From Candidatus Aenigmatarchaeota archaeon (GTDB lineage: Archaea > Aenigmatarchaeota > Aenigmatarchaeia > QMZP01), in contig DAOUYM010000008.1 in NCBI GenBank assembly GCA_030666115.1, forward strand, positions 1 to 17,653: DNA of 17,653 nucleotides. The letters run 5' to 3'. The notes beneath the pieces were generated by a model that worked only from the letters and a program-made list of their open reading frames with translations, was not told where the DNA came from and ran no database searches. Of the stretch, positions 8,095 through 13,515 are shown in pieces. How positions within the stretch are numbered: position 1 is the stretch's first letter; each line of letters starts with the position of its first letter. Made by a program: the position numbers and the translations under genes.

Positions 8095-8646
8095 TTATTC
8101 CCACTGGAATGCATAGAATCTTTTCTTTGCCAGGACGTATCCCAGGCTCAGTCCCAGGATTACCGAGAACACAACGAACGAGATTATGTGCCACTGCGGC
8201 ACGATAAGGGGCTGGACTACAGCGTTGCCTGGCAGACCTGTTGCTATCTTATCCGCGGCTTCAGCGACAGCTGGGGCGCTTGAAAGGAACTGTCCTCCAC
8301 CGTAAGCAATGTTCTGGATGAAGTCGTACGATGTCAGGATGATGGCGAGCGCTGAGAGGGCTAGAACGATCCAGATCTTGGTCTCGCCGGGATTGAGGAC
8401 GTCCTTTCCCTTCCTGGTAAGATCGTAATACTTCCATTTATGGCCGTCATCCTTCTGCACCACAAGATCTGCCCTGGCCAGCTTGTCCAGGTGCTCCTTA
8501 ATAGTGGATGGCGACATCCCGAACTCCTTTGAAAGCTCTGTAAGCATCTTCCTTCTCCTGGACAGGCTCTTGAGTATCCCCACACGCGTATCAGAAGATA
8601 GCGTCTTGAAGGTCTTCCTGTCCAGCGTTATCTTATCGTCTTCCAT
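8095..8646 (-). CDS. Membrane-anchored ArsR-type winged-helix regulator
   Basis: A cytosolic winged-helix DNA-binding domain comes first (LSSDTRVGILKSLSRRRKML, then LSKEFGMSPSTIKEHLDKL as helix-turn-helix, and a wing around DDGHKWKYYDLTRKGKDVL). Two membrane helices follow, KIWIVLALSALAIILTSYDF and WHIISFVVFSVILGLSLGYV, with an external loop of about 45 residues between them. This arrangement is common in archaeal one-component regulators that may sense the envelope. The chosen ATG gives 183 residues; a GTG at 8664, overlapping the upstream stop codon, is an alternative. A GGTGAG directly before the ATG is too close for an ideal ribosome site. It follows the DUF333 gene in the same orientation by 11 bases, so they are likely cotranscribed. 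Its 3' end converges on the giant surface protein gene 24 bases away. Target genes are unknown; autoregulation of this unit is plausible. Confidence 0.8.
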   Translation of the reverse strand: MEDDKITLDRKTFKTLSSDTRVGILKSLSRRRKMLTELSKEFGMSPSTIKEHLDKLARADLVVQKDDGHKWKYYDLTRKGKDVLNPGETKIWIVLALSALAIILTSYDFIQNIAYGGGQFLSSAPAVAEAADKIATGLPGNAVVQPLIVPQWHIISFVVFSVILGLSLGYVLAKKRFYAFQWE

Positions 8647-8657
8647 CTCACCGCGTC

Positions 8658-9086
8658 CTACCACGTTTTATAACCGAACAGGCACATGAACCATTCCCAG
8701 AATCTCTGCAGAGTGTCTGGTGACTTCCTGCACATCGTTTGTCCAGCCCAAAACGTAAGTCCACATTGCATCGGGGTTGGTTCCAGTCCCTCGCAGCATT
8801 CATCGAAACTAAAAACAGGCTTCCCTTCCTTTACGCATTCAAAATTACCTGTGTTATACTCCTGACCACATTTACCATCGTAGAATTCCCTCAACTCGCA
8901 TTTCACCCCGTCGCCAAAATCACAATAACCTGTTCCGTTATCCTGGATAACAATGTAACCCTGATTCTCGCAAAATGGGGGGTATGGATTCATTGCAGCT
9001 TCTGATAACCCGATTCCCAGACCTAAAACAGTTATCAGAAATACGATTACACCAGCAAATAAAGGAATGTTCAAGCTATCACCCAC
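8658..9086 (-). CDS. Secreted DUF333-domain Cys-rich protein
   Basis: A 142-residue protein with an N-terminal hydrophobic signal helix (FAGVIVFLITVLGLGIGL) then a DUF333-like domain at about 33-74: NPYPPFCENQGY, a beta strand, TGYCDFGDGVKC, and LREFYDGKC. DUF333 domains occur in small exported proteins of unknown function, sometimes called putative hemolysins on weak grounds. The remainder is a separate Cys-rich tail with a CC pair at 97-98; ten Cys in total suggest disulfides outside the cell. The start is uncertain. GTG 9086 lies about 27 bases after an A/T box near 9113. TTG 9074 has a good GGGTGAT ribosome site five bases before it and keeps the signal helix. The gene is the first of a two-gene unit with the membrane-anchored regulator downstream. 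Confidence 0.7.
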   Translation of the reverse strand: MGDSLNIPLFAGVIVFLITVLGLGIGLSEAAMNPYPPFCENQGYIVIQDNGTGYCDFGDGVKCELREFYDGKCGQEYNTGNFECVKEGKPVFSFDECCEGLEPTPMQCGLTFWAGQTMCRKSPDTLQRFWEWFMCLFGYKTW

Positions 9087-9161
9087 TAATCTATAATTAT
9101 CCGTCTCTTTTAATATGTTTTCTATTTGTTCCGGTTTCTGCCTAAACTTTATATCACTTTA

Positions 9162-9752
9162 TCACTTCTTTTCCATCAAACAGGAATATCCTTTATGATC
9201 TCCGTGAATTCTTCCATCTATTACAATAGGTCTTATGTGCAAAACATTGAATTTTCCGGAAAAACATTTCCTGATTGTTTCTTCTGATAACCTATGCGGA
9301 AGTTTGGGATTGGGGGGCTCTTTATCTGAAAAACATTTCATTAAATATCTTGCTTTTGGTCTCATTACCCTGGCAATCTCTTTTACAAAAACTTCCCAAC
9401 TAGATTTACTTAACTGGTGGAAGCATCCGTTATCATTCACAAACCCAAACGTCTCATCTTCAAACGGCATGTTCAGAACATCCCCTACTTTAAAGTCTAT
9501 GTTTACCCCTGCTTCTTGCCCTTTTGATATTGCAATCTTTATAGCTTCTTCAGAAATATCAATCACGCTCACACTGAAACCGTTTTGTGCAAGAAAGATT
9601 GCATCTGTTCCGGTCCCGCAGCCCACATCTAAAGCACGGCACCGGTTGCTTTCATTGACATAATCAACTAATTGCCCGCGTGGTTTACCGTCATCCCATG
9701 GGAGATTACGTTCCTTATACATTCGTTCCAGCGTTTCCTTATCGTATATCAT
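9162..9752 (-). CDS. Class I SAM-dependent methyltransferase
   Basis: A 196-residue soluble protein with a Rossmann methyltransferase fold. Motif I is LDVGCGTGTDAIFLAQNGF at about 41-59, the acidic residue that binds the ribose is D65 (VSVIDIS), motif II-like GDVLNMPFEDETF is at 90-102, and DNGCFHQL at 108-115 resembles the post-motif found in thiopurine/tellurite-type small-molecule methyltransferases. The N-terminal ERMYKERNLPW is also typical of that group. The acceptor cannot be told from sequence. The ATG at 9752 is preferred over a TTG at 9770 because a TATA-like TTTATTAAA is centred 26 bases upstream of it, leaving a leaderless message. The gene stands alone, divergent from the small membrane protein gene at 9833. 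Base composition is somewhat AT-rich. Confidence 0.85.
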   Translation of the reverse strand: MIYDKETLERMYKERNLPWDDGKPRGQLVDYVNESNRCRALDVGCGTGTDAIFLAQNGFSVSVIDISEEAIKIAISKGQEAGVNIDFKVGDVLNMPFEDETFGFVNDNGCFHQLSKSSWEVFVKEIARVMRPKARYLMKCFSDKEPPNPKLPHRLSEETIRKCFSGKFNVLHIRPIVIDGRIHGDHKGYSCLMEKK

Positions 9753-9773
9753 AACAATTGATAGGCTCAATGT

Positions 9774-9782
9774 TTAATAAAT
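9774..9782 (-). promoter_or_regulatory. TATA-like promoter of the methyltransferase gene
   Basis: On the minus strand TTTATTAAA is centred about 26 bases before the ATG at 9752, which decides the start in favour of that ATG over the upstream TTG. Confidence 0.5.
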
Positions 9783-9800
9783 CCGTCCCTTCTGAATAAA

Positions 9801-9809
9801 TCTTTATAT
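9801..9809 (+). promoter_or_regulatory. TATA-like promoter of the 9833 gene
   Basis: TCTTTATAT is centred about 28 bases before the ATG at 9833, giving a probable leaderless transcript. It is only about 25 bases from the divergent methyltransferase TATA box. Confidence 0.5.
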
Positions 9810-9832
9810 CCGGTCCATGTCAAATTATAAAC

Positions 9833-10075
9833 ATGGCAAAGTCCACTACCCTTGACAAACTCGCAAAGGTTCTGAACAGTGCAGCCAAACTCCTTAAGGG
9901 TCCCTACAAGACCGTGTCAGGGGCAGTTATTGCAGCTGTTCTTGGTGGTGTTCTGAAGCTGACTGAAATAACCAAAACATTCCCACCACCAGCTGACCTG
10001 GTAGGCAACATAATAATATTCGCAGCTGTCCTCTTCATTGTAGTGGATCTGTGCAAAGGCGGGCTGCTGGATTGA
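9833..10075 (+). CDS. Small two-helix membrane protein
   Basis: An 80-residue protein of no recognised family. A basic N-terminal stretch (TTLDKLAKVLNSAAKLLKGPYK) precedes a hydrophobic segment AVIAAVLGGVLKL, a short polar loop with TFPPPADL, and a second, clearly transmembrane helix GNIIIFAAVLFIVVDL. The single Cys is in the C-terminal tail. The start ATG is supported by the TATA-like box 28 bases upstream. Codon use matches the GC-richer background of the window. It is immediately followed by a run of 10-base imperfect repeats and then converges on the ferritin-like gene. Function unknown. Confidence 0.7.
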   Translation: MAKSTTLDKLAKVLNSAAKLLKGPYKTVSGAVIAAVLGGVLKLTEITKTFPPPADLVGNIIIFAAVLFIVVDLCKGGLLD

Positions 10076-10115
10076 TCTGGACTAATCTGGATTAACCTGG
10101 ACTGGTTTGGATTAG
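10067..10115. repeat. Tandem 10-base repeats after a stop codon
   Basis: Successive decamers from 10071 read ATTGATCTGG, ACTAATCTGG, ATTAACCTGG and ACTGGTTTGG, then the half unit ATTAG. The period is exactly 10 and each copy ends in TGG. They begin at the stop codon of the 9833 gene and fill the gap before the convergent ferritin-like gene. Confidence 0.7.
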
Positions 10116-10142
10116 TTCATGAGAACATATATCTATATAGGC

Positions 10143-10694
10143 TTATTCTTGACCTTTTTCCTGGTCTTTTTGCTCAATTCCGGCCTGTTTGAGCATGTCC
10201 AGTATCGCTATAATGAGTTCATGGTGCCTTTCTTCACGCTCAGAGAGTGCCCTGAAGAAGTCATTTCCACCCCCTCTAAGGGCGTCCGCGAGCCTCTCAT
10301 AGAACCTCCAGACCTGTTCCTCGCCCTCTGCGGCCCTGGATACTGTATCTGCGTCGCCTGCATCCATTCTGAGCTTCTTTTCCCTTAGTTTATCCAGGGC
10401 ATGGAAGGCGGTTTCGAGGTCAGTGTAATCATACTCAACACGAGGCCAGTTGCTGCCGCTCTCGAGGTCTTTTTTAGCCTTCTCAAGGATCTCTTTCTGC
10501 AGTTTCTTCTCCTTGGATAAAAAGCGGAAAAAATGAATAATATCGTGATTGTGCAGTACCCCCTCCATTTCGGAGTAAAATAGGGCCTGCTTCTCTTCTG
10601 TCCTTATTGAAGCTGCAATAACTTTACCTAAATCCGGGTCCTGGACATCCAGGTCAATCCCGAACTCCTCTTCTATGCCTGTCTTACCGGGCAT
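10143..10694 (-). CDS. Ferritin-like four-helix protein with one half-site degenerate
   Basis: A 183-residue soluble helical protein with the internal duplication of rubrerythrin/ferritin-like proteins. The first half has the helix IRTEEKQALFYSEM followed by FFRFLSKEKKLQKEIL. The second has AAEGEEQVWRFYERLAD followed by FFRALSEREERHHELI. Di-iron members carry an ExxH in the second helix of each half. Here the C-terminal half keeps it (EERH), whereas the equivalent positions in the N-terminal half are Lys and Gln, so at least two iron ligands are missing. The helix 1 and helix 3 glutamates remain. It may bind a single metal or have become a structural or regulatory protein. The ATG start has a TATA-like box about 26 bases upstream. 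A tail rich in Lys, Glu and Gln ends the protein. It lies downstream of a small membrane protein gene on the same strand. Confidence 0.75.
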   Translation of the reverse strand: MPGKTGIEEEFGIDLDVQDPDLGKVIAASIRTEEKQALFYSEMEGVLHNHDIIHFFRFLSKEKKLQKEILEKAKKDLESGSNWPRVEYDYTDLETAFHALDKLREKKLRMDAGDADTVSRAAEGEEQVWRFYERLADALRGGGNDFFRALSEREERHHELIIAILDMLKQAGIEQKDQEKGQE

Positions 10695-10714
10695 GGTTAT
10701 TCTTTGGAGTATGG

Positions 10715-10724
10715 GAATTTAACC
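10715..10724 (-). promoter_or_regulatory. TATA-like promoter of the ferritin-like gene
   Basis: On the minus strand GGTTAAATTC is centred about 26 bases before the ATG at 10694, so this gene probably has its own leaderless transcript. Confidence 0.45.
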
Positions 10725-10761
10725 TTTTCCAAAACCTGGACCTAAACCTGAGTAAACACGC

Positions 10762-10974
10762 TTACATTCCCTTTCTGACTGCATAAGCTTCGTAGATTGC
10801 GTAGAGCCAGATCAGTGCAGGCAGTATAGCTATCCATGCGTGGACGTTGAGTGTTGCCCAGATAGTAACTGCATAAGCCACTATCAGACCAACAGCCTTA
10901 ACTGCCATTCTGTTGTATGCCTGTCCCAGGCCAGGTAGTACTGCGCTCAATACTCCAGCCAAATATTTCTGCAT
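10762..10974 (-). CDS. Small TM2-like membrane protein
   Basis: A 70-residue membrane protein starting MQKYLAGVLSAVLPGLGQAYN. The LSAVLPGLGQAYN segment followed by a second helix is typical of TM2 and related small membrane families; a Lys-Ala-Val linker, the helix VGLIVAYAVTIWATL and a final hydrophobic segment IAILPALIWLYAIYEAYAV complete it. Function is unknown. The ATG at 10974 is chosen because AGGGGTGA, a strong match to the archaeal 16S tail, lies six bases upstream; a GTG at 10983 lies inside that ribosome site and is rejected. A TATA-like CTTTAAATA near 11017 would give a leader of about 15-20 bases. Confidence 0.7.
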   Translation of the reverse strand: MQKYLAGVLSAVLPGLGQAYNRMAVKAVGLIVAYAVTIWATLNVHAWIAILPALIWLYAIYEAYAVRKGM

Positions 10975-10995
10975 ATATATCACCCCTTGGTGGCT

Positions 10996-11016
10996 AATAC
11001 ATCGTCGATGAGTATT
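10996..11016. promoter_or_regulatory. Inverted repeat overlapping the promoter of the TM2-like gene
   Basis: The core CATCG-T-CGATG is a perfect palindrome, flanked by AATA on the left and GTATT on the right to give an imperfect longer dyad. It sits between the TATA box and the expected transcription start of the gene at 10974, where an archaeal repressor would act. No regulator can be assigned. Confidence 0.35.
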
Positions 11017-11114
11017 TAAAGGTTTCGGTCATTAACGTTTATAAAGCTTGCATCTCCATACACGGGAACAAAACCGATATATAGGGCAGATCTTAAATTC
11101 TTGACTTTAGAACA

Positions 11115-11858
11115 TTATGAATTCCACAACGCTTCGAAAAAATCCTTATAATGCTCGTAATTCTTCCCTGACTTGATGACAAACGCCGTTGGTTTGCCCT
11201 CCCATATAACTGTCATTACATAACCCTTAAAGAGGAATGTTCCTATCGGGATCGTCTGGTTGGTGAATTTGATTTCCATGGCTTTGTATTTGTGCCGCTT
11301 CTTGACAATGTCTTTGTATTCGGTGTGGGAAAGCAACCTGACTCCAATGCCTTTACTTATTCTTTTTTTGTGATAGTTCTGGAAGAATCGTATCACTCTC
11401 TTTTCTTTCAAGGAATCCCCCAACATAAAAACCTGATATTCCTCACCCTTTTCTAGGTTTTCCAGAATGAGATTAAAGGCTGCCTTTATTCCAGCATATG
11501 ATTCATATACAGTCGCTTCCTGCTTATCTTCAGTGAGTTTTCTTCTTTTTTCTATCTGGGGGATGATATTCTCTTCTAATTCCCTTTTTTGTTTTTCAAT
11601 CTCCTGCCCTTTCTCATTCAGTATGTTTACAAGGTTTTTCGGATCAGCTGCCTGGAAATGCTTCACATTATTCTTTATTACAAAACTGACCAGTCCCTTC
11701 TCTTTCAGCTTCCCAAGGATAGCGTATATCTTGGAGTCAGGAACCCCTGCCTTTTCTATAATTGGTCCCACTGTACTCGATTCCAGTTCCAGCAATGTGA
11801 AATAAACTTTCACTTCAGAGTCAGTCATCCCGATCTGGTTCAGAATCTTCGTTTCCAT
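11115..11858 (-). CDS. TrmB-family transcription regulator
   Basis: A 247-residue archaeal regulator. Residues 1-75 are the TrmB winged helix: LNQIGMTDSEVKVYFTLLEL, then GPIIEKAGVPDSKIYAILGKLKEKGLV and the wing ending HFQAADPKNLV. A coiled coil (about 78-112, NEKGQEIEKQKRELEE onwards) should mediate dimerisation. The C-terminal part (YESYAGIKAAFNLILENLEKGEEYQVF and after) is the shorter effector domain of TrmB paralogues rather than the full sugar-binding one, so its ligand is unknown. The ATG lies 26 bases after a TATA-like box (GTTTATAAATG on the minus strand). The gene is divergent from the 11974 gene, and the 115-base space between them holds three small inverted repeats, which suggests it controls that gene and perhaps itself. 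Composition is fairly AT-rich. Confidence 0.9.
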   Translation of the reverse strand: METKILNQIGMTDSEVKVYFTLLELESSTVGPIIEKAGVPDSKIYAILGKLKEKGLVSFVIKNNVKHFQAADPKNLVNILNEKGQEIEKQKRELEENIIPQIEKRRKLTEDKQEATVYESYAGIKAAFNLILENLEKGEEYQVFMLGDSLKEKRVIRFFQNYHKKRISKGIGVRLLSHTEYKDIVKKRHKYKAMEIKFTNQTIPIGTFLFKGYVMTVIWEGKPTAFVIKSGKNYEHYKDFFEALWNS

Positions 11859-11878
11859 ATGATTATTCTTATTTTTCT

Positions 11879-11888
11879 CATTTATAAA
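11879..11888 (-). promoter_or_regulatory. TATA-like promoter of trmB-like gene
   Basis: On the minus strand TTTATAAATG is centred about 26 bases before the ATG at 11858, giving a probable leaderless transcript. Confidence 0.5.
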
Positions 11889-11899
11889 CCTTCATATTA

Positions 11900-11959
11900 C
11901 CACTACCAAAGTAGGGGGTAATATTTAAATAGTAGCAAAACTACTGTTTAGTAATAAAC
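11900..11959. promoter_or_regulatory. Three small inverted repeats in the divergent TrmB intergenic region
   Basis: Three dyads lie in 60 bases. CCACTAC-CAAA-GTAGGGG (11900-11917) matches at six of seven arm positions. AGTAG-CAAAA-CTACT (11931-11945) has perfect 5-base arms. GTTTA-GTAA-TAAAC (11946-11959) also has perfect arms. The first two share the half-site CTAC. The second and third lie just after the TATA box ATATTTAAAT (11921-11930), over the expected transcription start of the 11974 gene, a typical repressor position. Confidence 0.5.
11921..11930 (+). promoter_or_regulatory. TATA-like promoter of the 11974 gene
   Basis: ATATTTAAAT would place the transcript start near 11951. The resulting leader of about 20 bases contains GAGGTGAG (11963-11970), a good ribosome site three bases before the ATG at 11974. 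Confidence 0.55.
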
Positions 11960-11973
11960 TGTGAGGTGAGAAA

Positions 11974-12504
11974 ATGGTTAAGTGTGGAGTTTTAAGCGAA
12001 GAGAATTGTCAAAGGCTTTTTGATGAAGGCATGGATCTCTTTAGAAAAGGGAGATACGCAGAGGCAATGAATTATTTCATGGATGCTGAATATGGCAGTT
12101 TTTTTAAACCTGGTGGGAAAAAAATATGTAAAAAGAGCGATTTATATACATCTATATCGAAAGCGAAAATGATAATTTCGAAACCGGGAAGTATCAGTAT
12201 GTCAATTTATAATGAATTAGGTATCCTGAGTGAAGAAATAAATAAGGCTAAGAAAAACTTTGATTATCTTGTTAAAGAAAGTATGTTACAAGGAGCAGAA
12301 GCAAACTTAGTGGAAAGAATAATAGACAGTCTTGTTACAGATGATGAGGAATATACAATTCATCTTGAAGGACAATATATAAATGAACTTGTAGCTAAGA
12401 GAAGATCTCAAAGCAGAGACACTAAAATATTAGAAGATTTATCTGCGCATAACTATTTATCATTAATTTCTAAGCCAAGTAAGAAGATGAAGAAAAGCGA
12501 GTAG
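11974..12504 (+). CDS. Unknown soluble protein with TPR-like N terminus
   Basis: A 176-residue protein not assigned to a family. Residues about 11-41 (CQRLFDEGMDLFRKGRYAEAMNYF...) look like one tetratricopeptide-type helix pair; the rest is predicted helical, with a likely coiled or helical segment (ELGILSEEINKAKKNFDYLV) and a Lys/Ser-rich C-terminal tail (KPSKKMKKSE). There is no signal peptide or membrane helix. Two Cys lie near the N terminus. The ATG has a good ribosome site, GAGGTGAG, three bases upstream. The gene is AT-rich compared with its downstream neighbour. It is divergent from the TrmB regulator with dyads over its promoter, so it is probably a controlled target. Confidence 0.65.
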   Translation: MVKCGVLSEENCQRLFDEGMDLFRKGRYAEAMNYFMDAEYGSFFKPGGKKICKKSDLYTSISKAKMIISKPGSISMSIYNELGILSEEINKAKKNFDYLVKESMLQGAEANLVERIIDSLVTDDEEYTIHLEGQYINELVAKRRSQSRDTKILEDLSAHNYLSLISKPSKKMKKSE

Positions 12505-12513
12505 ATTTTTAAG
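12504..12513 (+). promoter_or_regulatory. TATA-like promoter of the 12535 gene
   Basis: GATTTTTAAG, overlapping the stop codon of the preceding gene, is centred about 27 bases before the ATG at 12535, giving a probable leaderless start. Confidence 0.4.
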
Positions 12514-12534
12514 TGGGGTCATATAATTATAATC

Positions 12535-13203
12535 ATGGGCAAATACGCCAGCGTGATCGGGATTTTTCTCATCGGTATAATAGTTGTCATAACAGGAGTC
12601 TACCTATTCCTTACAGGCGGATCTGACCCGGCTGCTTTCCAGATGGCCAGCGGTGTCACCCTTGTGGGGCTCCTTGTAACAGGGATAGGAGCGATAAAGG
12701 GCAGGAGGACGATGAGGAGTGTTGGGTACTTTGCTGCCTACCCGTCTGAATCCCATGCCAGGCAGGTTTCCCAGTCCAGGGACAGGTTCCTCCAGTCCGG
12801 GCATGCCCAGCAGGTGATGGACCAGGCAGAGACGCATCACGTAGAGCAGGGCAACATGACACCTGGTTCTGGCGACCAGGCATCAGCGCAGACATCATCA
12901 GCAGCATCAGCAACATCCGCACCAGGCGAAAGGCCAACACCCATGAGACCAGCAACCCAGTTATCCAGGTCCTCTCCTGTCACAGGCGCTACAGGCTCAG
13001 GCGGAACACCGAAGATAGTAAAGGTAATAGTGTGCCCGGGATGCGGTACAGAGAACCAGGACACAGACAGCTTCTGCTCAGGCTGCGGAAAGAAGATCAG
13101 GCCCAAGGCCAGCAAATCCAGATCCACGAAAGCCGCCTCAAAGAAGAAAATCAAAGCAACCAAGAAGGTAACCAAAACCAACACCGGAACCAGGAAGAAG
13201 TGA
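12535..13203 (+). CDS. Membrane protein with zinc ribbon and Lys-rich tail
   Basis: A 222-residue protein. Two membrane helices open it (about 8-27, IGIFLIGIIVVITGVYLFLT, and 37-55, MASGVTLVGLLVTGIGAI). A long polar linker follows, rich in Gln, Ser, Thr, Ala and Pro and probably disordered (about 70-155). A zinc ribbon with C167-x2-C170 and C181-x2-C184 (CPGCGTENQDTDSFCSGCG) comes next, and the last 35 residues are a very basic tail rich in Lys and Thr. With both helices near the N terminus, the ribbon and tail are probably cytosolic. Such ribbons are widespread in small archaeal membrane proteins and do not give a function. The tail could contact nucleic acid or ribosomes, which is inference. 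Base composition is GC-rich, unlike the gene just upstream, so the two need not be functionally linked. Confidence 0.75.
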   Translation: MGKYASVIGIFLIGIIVVITGVYLFLTGGSDPAAFQMASGVTLVGLLVTGIGAIKGRRTMRSVGYFAAYPSESHARQVSQSRDRFLQSGHAQQVMDQAETHHVEQGNMTPGSGDQASAQTSSAASATSAPGERPTPMRPATQLSRSSPVTGATGSGGTPKIVKVIVCPGCGTENQDTDSFCSGCGKKIRPKASKSRSTKAASKKKIKATKKVTKTNTGTRKK

Positions 13204-13230
13204 TCGATTACACGGCTCATGTTTTAGTTA

Positions 13231-13240
13231 CGCTTTTAAA
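13231..13240 (+). promoter_or_regulatory. TATA-like promoter of the acidic microprotein gene
   Basis: CTTTTAAACC here would put the transcript start near 13262. The resulting leader of roughly 23 bases contains the ribosome site AGGGGGTG (13272-13279). Confidence 0.5.
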
Positions 13241-13284
13241 CCCATCGTCCATATTATTCTTGTTCTTAACCAGGGGGTGTTAGA

Positions 13285-13380
13285 ATGACAAGTGAGGAAG
13301 TCCGGTTTGATGAGTTCGATGGGGATCAGGATGAGGAAGAGGACGATGAAAACGAGCAGGAAGACGACAAGGATGAATGA
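13285..13380 (+). CDS. Acidic 31-residue microprotein
   Basis: A short open frame coding for 31 residues, MTSEEVRFDEFDG then almost only Asp, Glu, Gln, Asn and Lys to the end (about 18 acidic residues). Support for real translation: a very strong ribosome site, AGGGGGTG, with five bases to the ATG, and a TATA-like box at a suitable distance upstream. After the stop the sequence becomes T-rich (13395-13425), as expected for an archaeal terminator. It has no homologue I recognise. A disordered, highly acidic peptide could bind basic partners or metal ions, but no function can be assigned. It lies just after the protein with the Lys-rich tail. Confidence 0.5.
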   Translation: MTSEEVRFDEFDGDQDEEEDDENEQEDDKDE

Positions 13381-13394
13381 GAAATAAAATCTAT

Positions 13395-13427
13395 TCTTTT
13401 GGTGTTTCTTCAGTGTTTTTCTTCTCA
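13395..13427 (+). terminator. T-rich terminator after the microprotein gene
   Basis: T-rich runs (TATTCTTTTGG, TGTTTCTTC, GTGTTTTTCTTCTC) follow the stop codon at 13378-13380. Oligo-T tracts without a strong hairpin are the usual archaeal termination signal. Confidence 0.4.
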
Positions 13428-13480
13428 AAATCCAGATATTCCAATGTAATCTTTTTCCATGATTTATTTATCCCGCGAAG

Positions 13481-13491
13481 TTTTATTTTTA
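13481..13491 (+). promoter_or_regulatory. TATA-like promoter of the lipoprotein gene
   Basis: TTTTATTTTTA is centred about 29 bases before the ATG at 13516 and supports that start over an ATG at 13459, which lies upstream of the promoter. Confidence 0.45.
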
Positions 13492-13515
13492 TCCCAGAGT
13501 GACCAAATAATAACC

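Noticed and set aside
10119..10388. Plus-strand frame with hydrophobic N terminus
   Set aside because: It lies almost wholly antisense to the well-supported ferritin-like gene and does not resemble a family.
13228..13428. Minus-strand hydrophobic 66-codon frame
   Set aside because: Its hydrophobicity comes from being antisense to a run of Asp/Glu codons in the microprotein; no promoter or ribosome site supports it.
13459..13515. Upstream ATG for the lipoprotein gene
   Set aside because: It would put 19 non-signal residues before a perfect lipoprotein signal peptide and lies before the TATA-like box.
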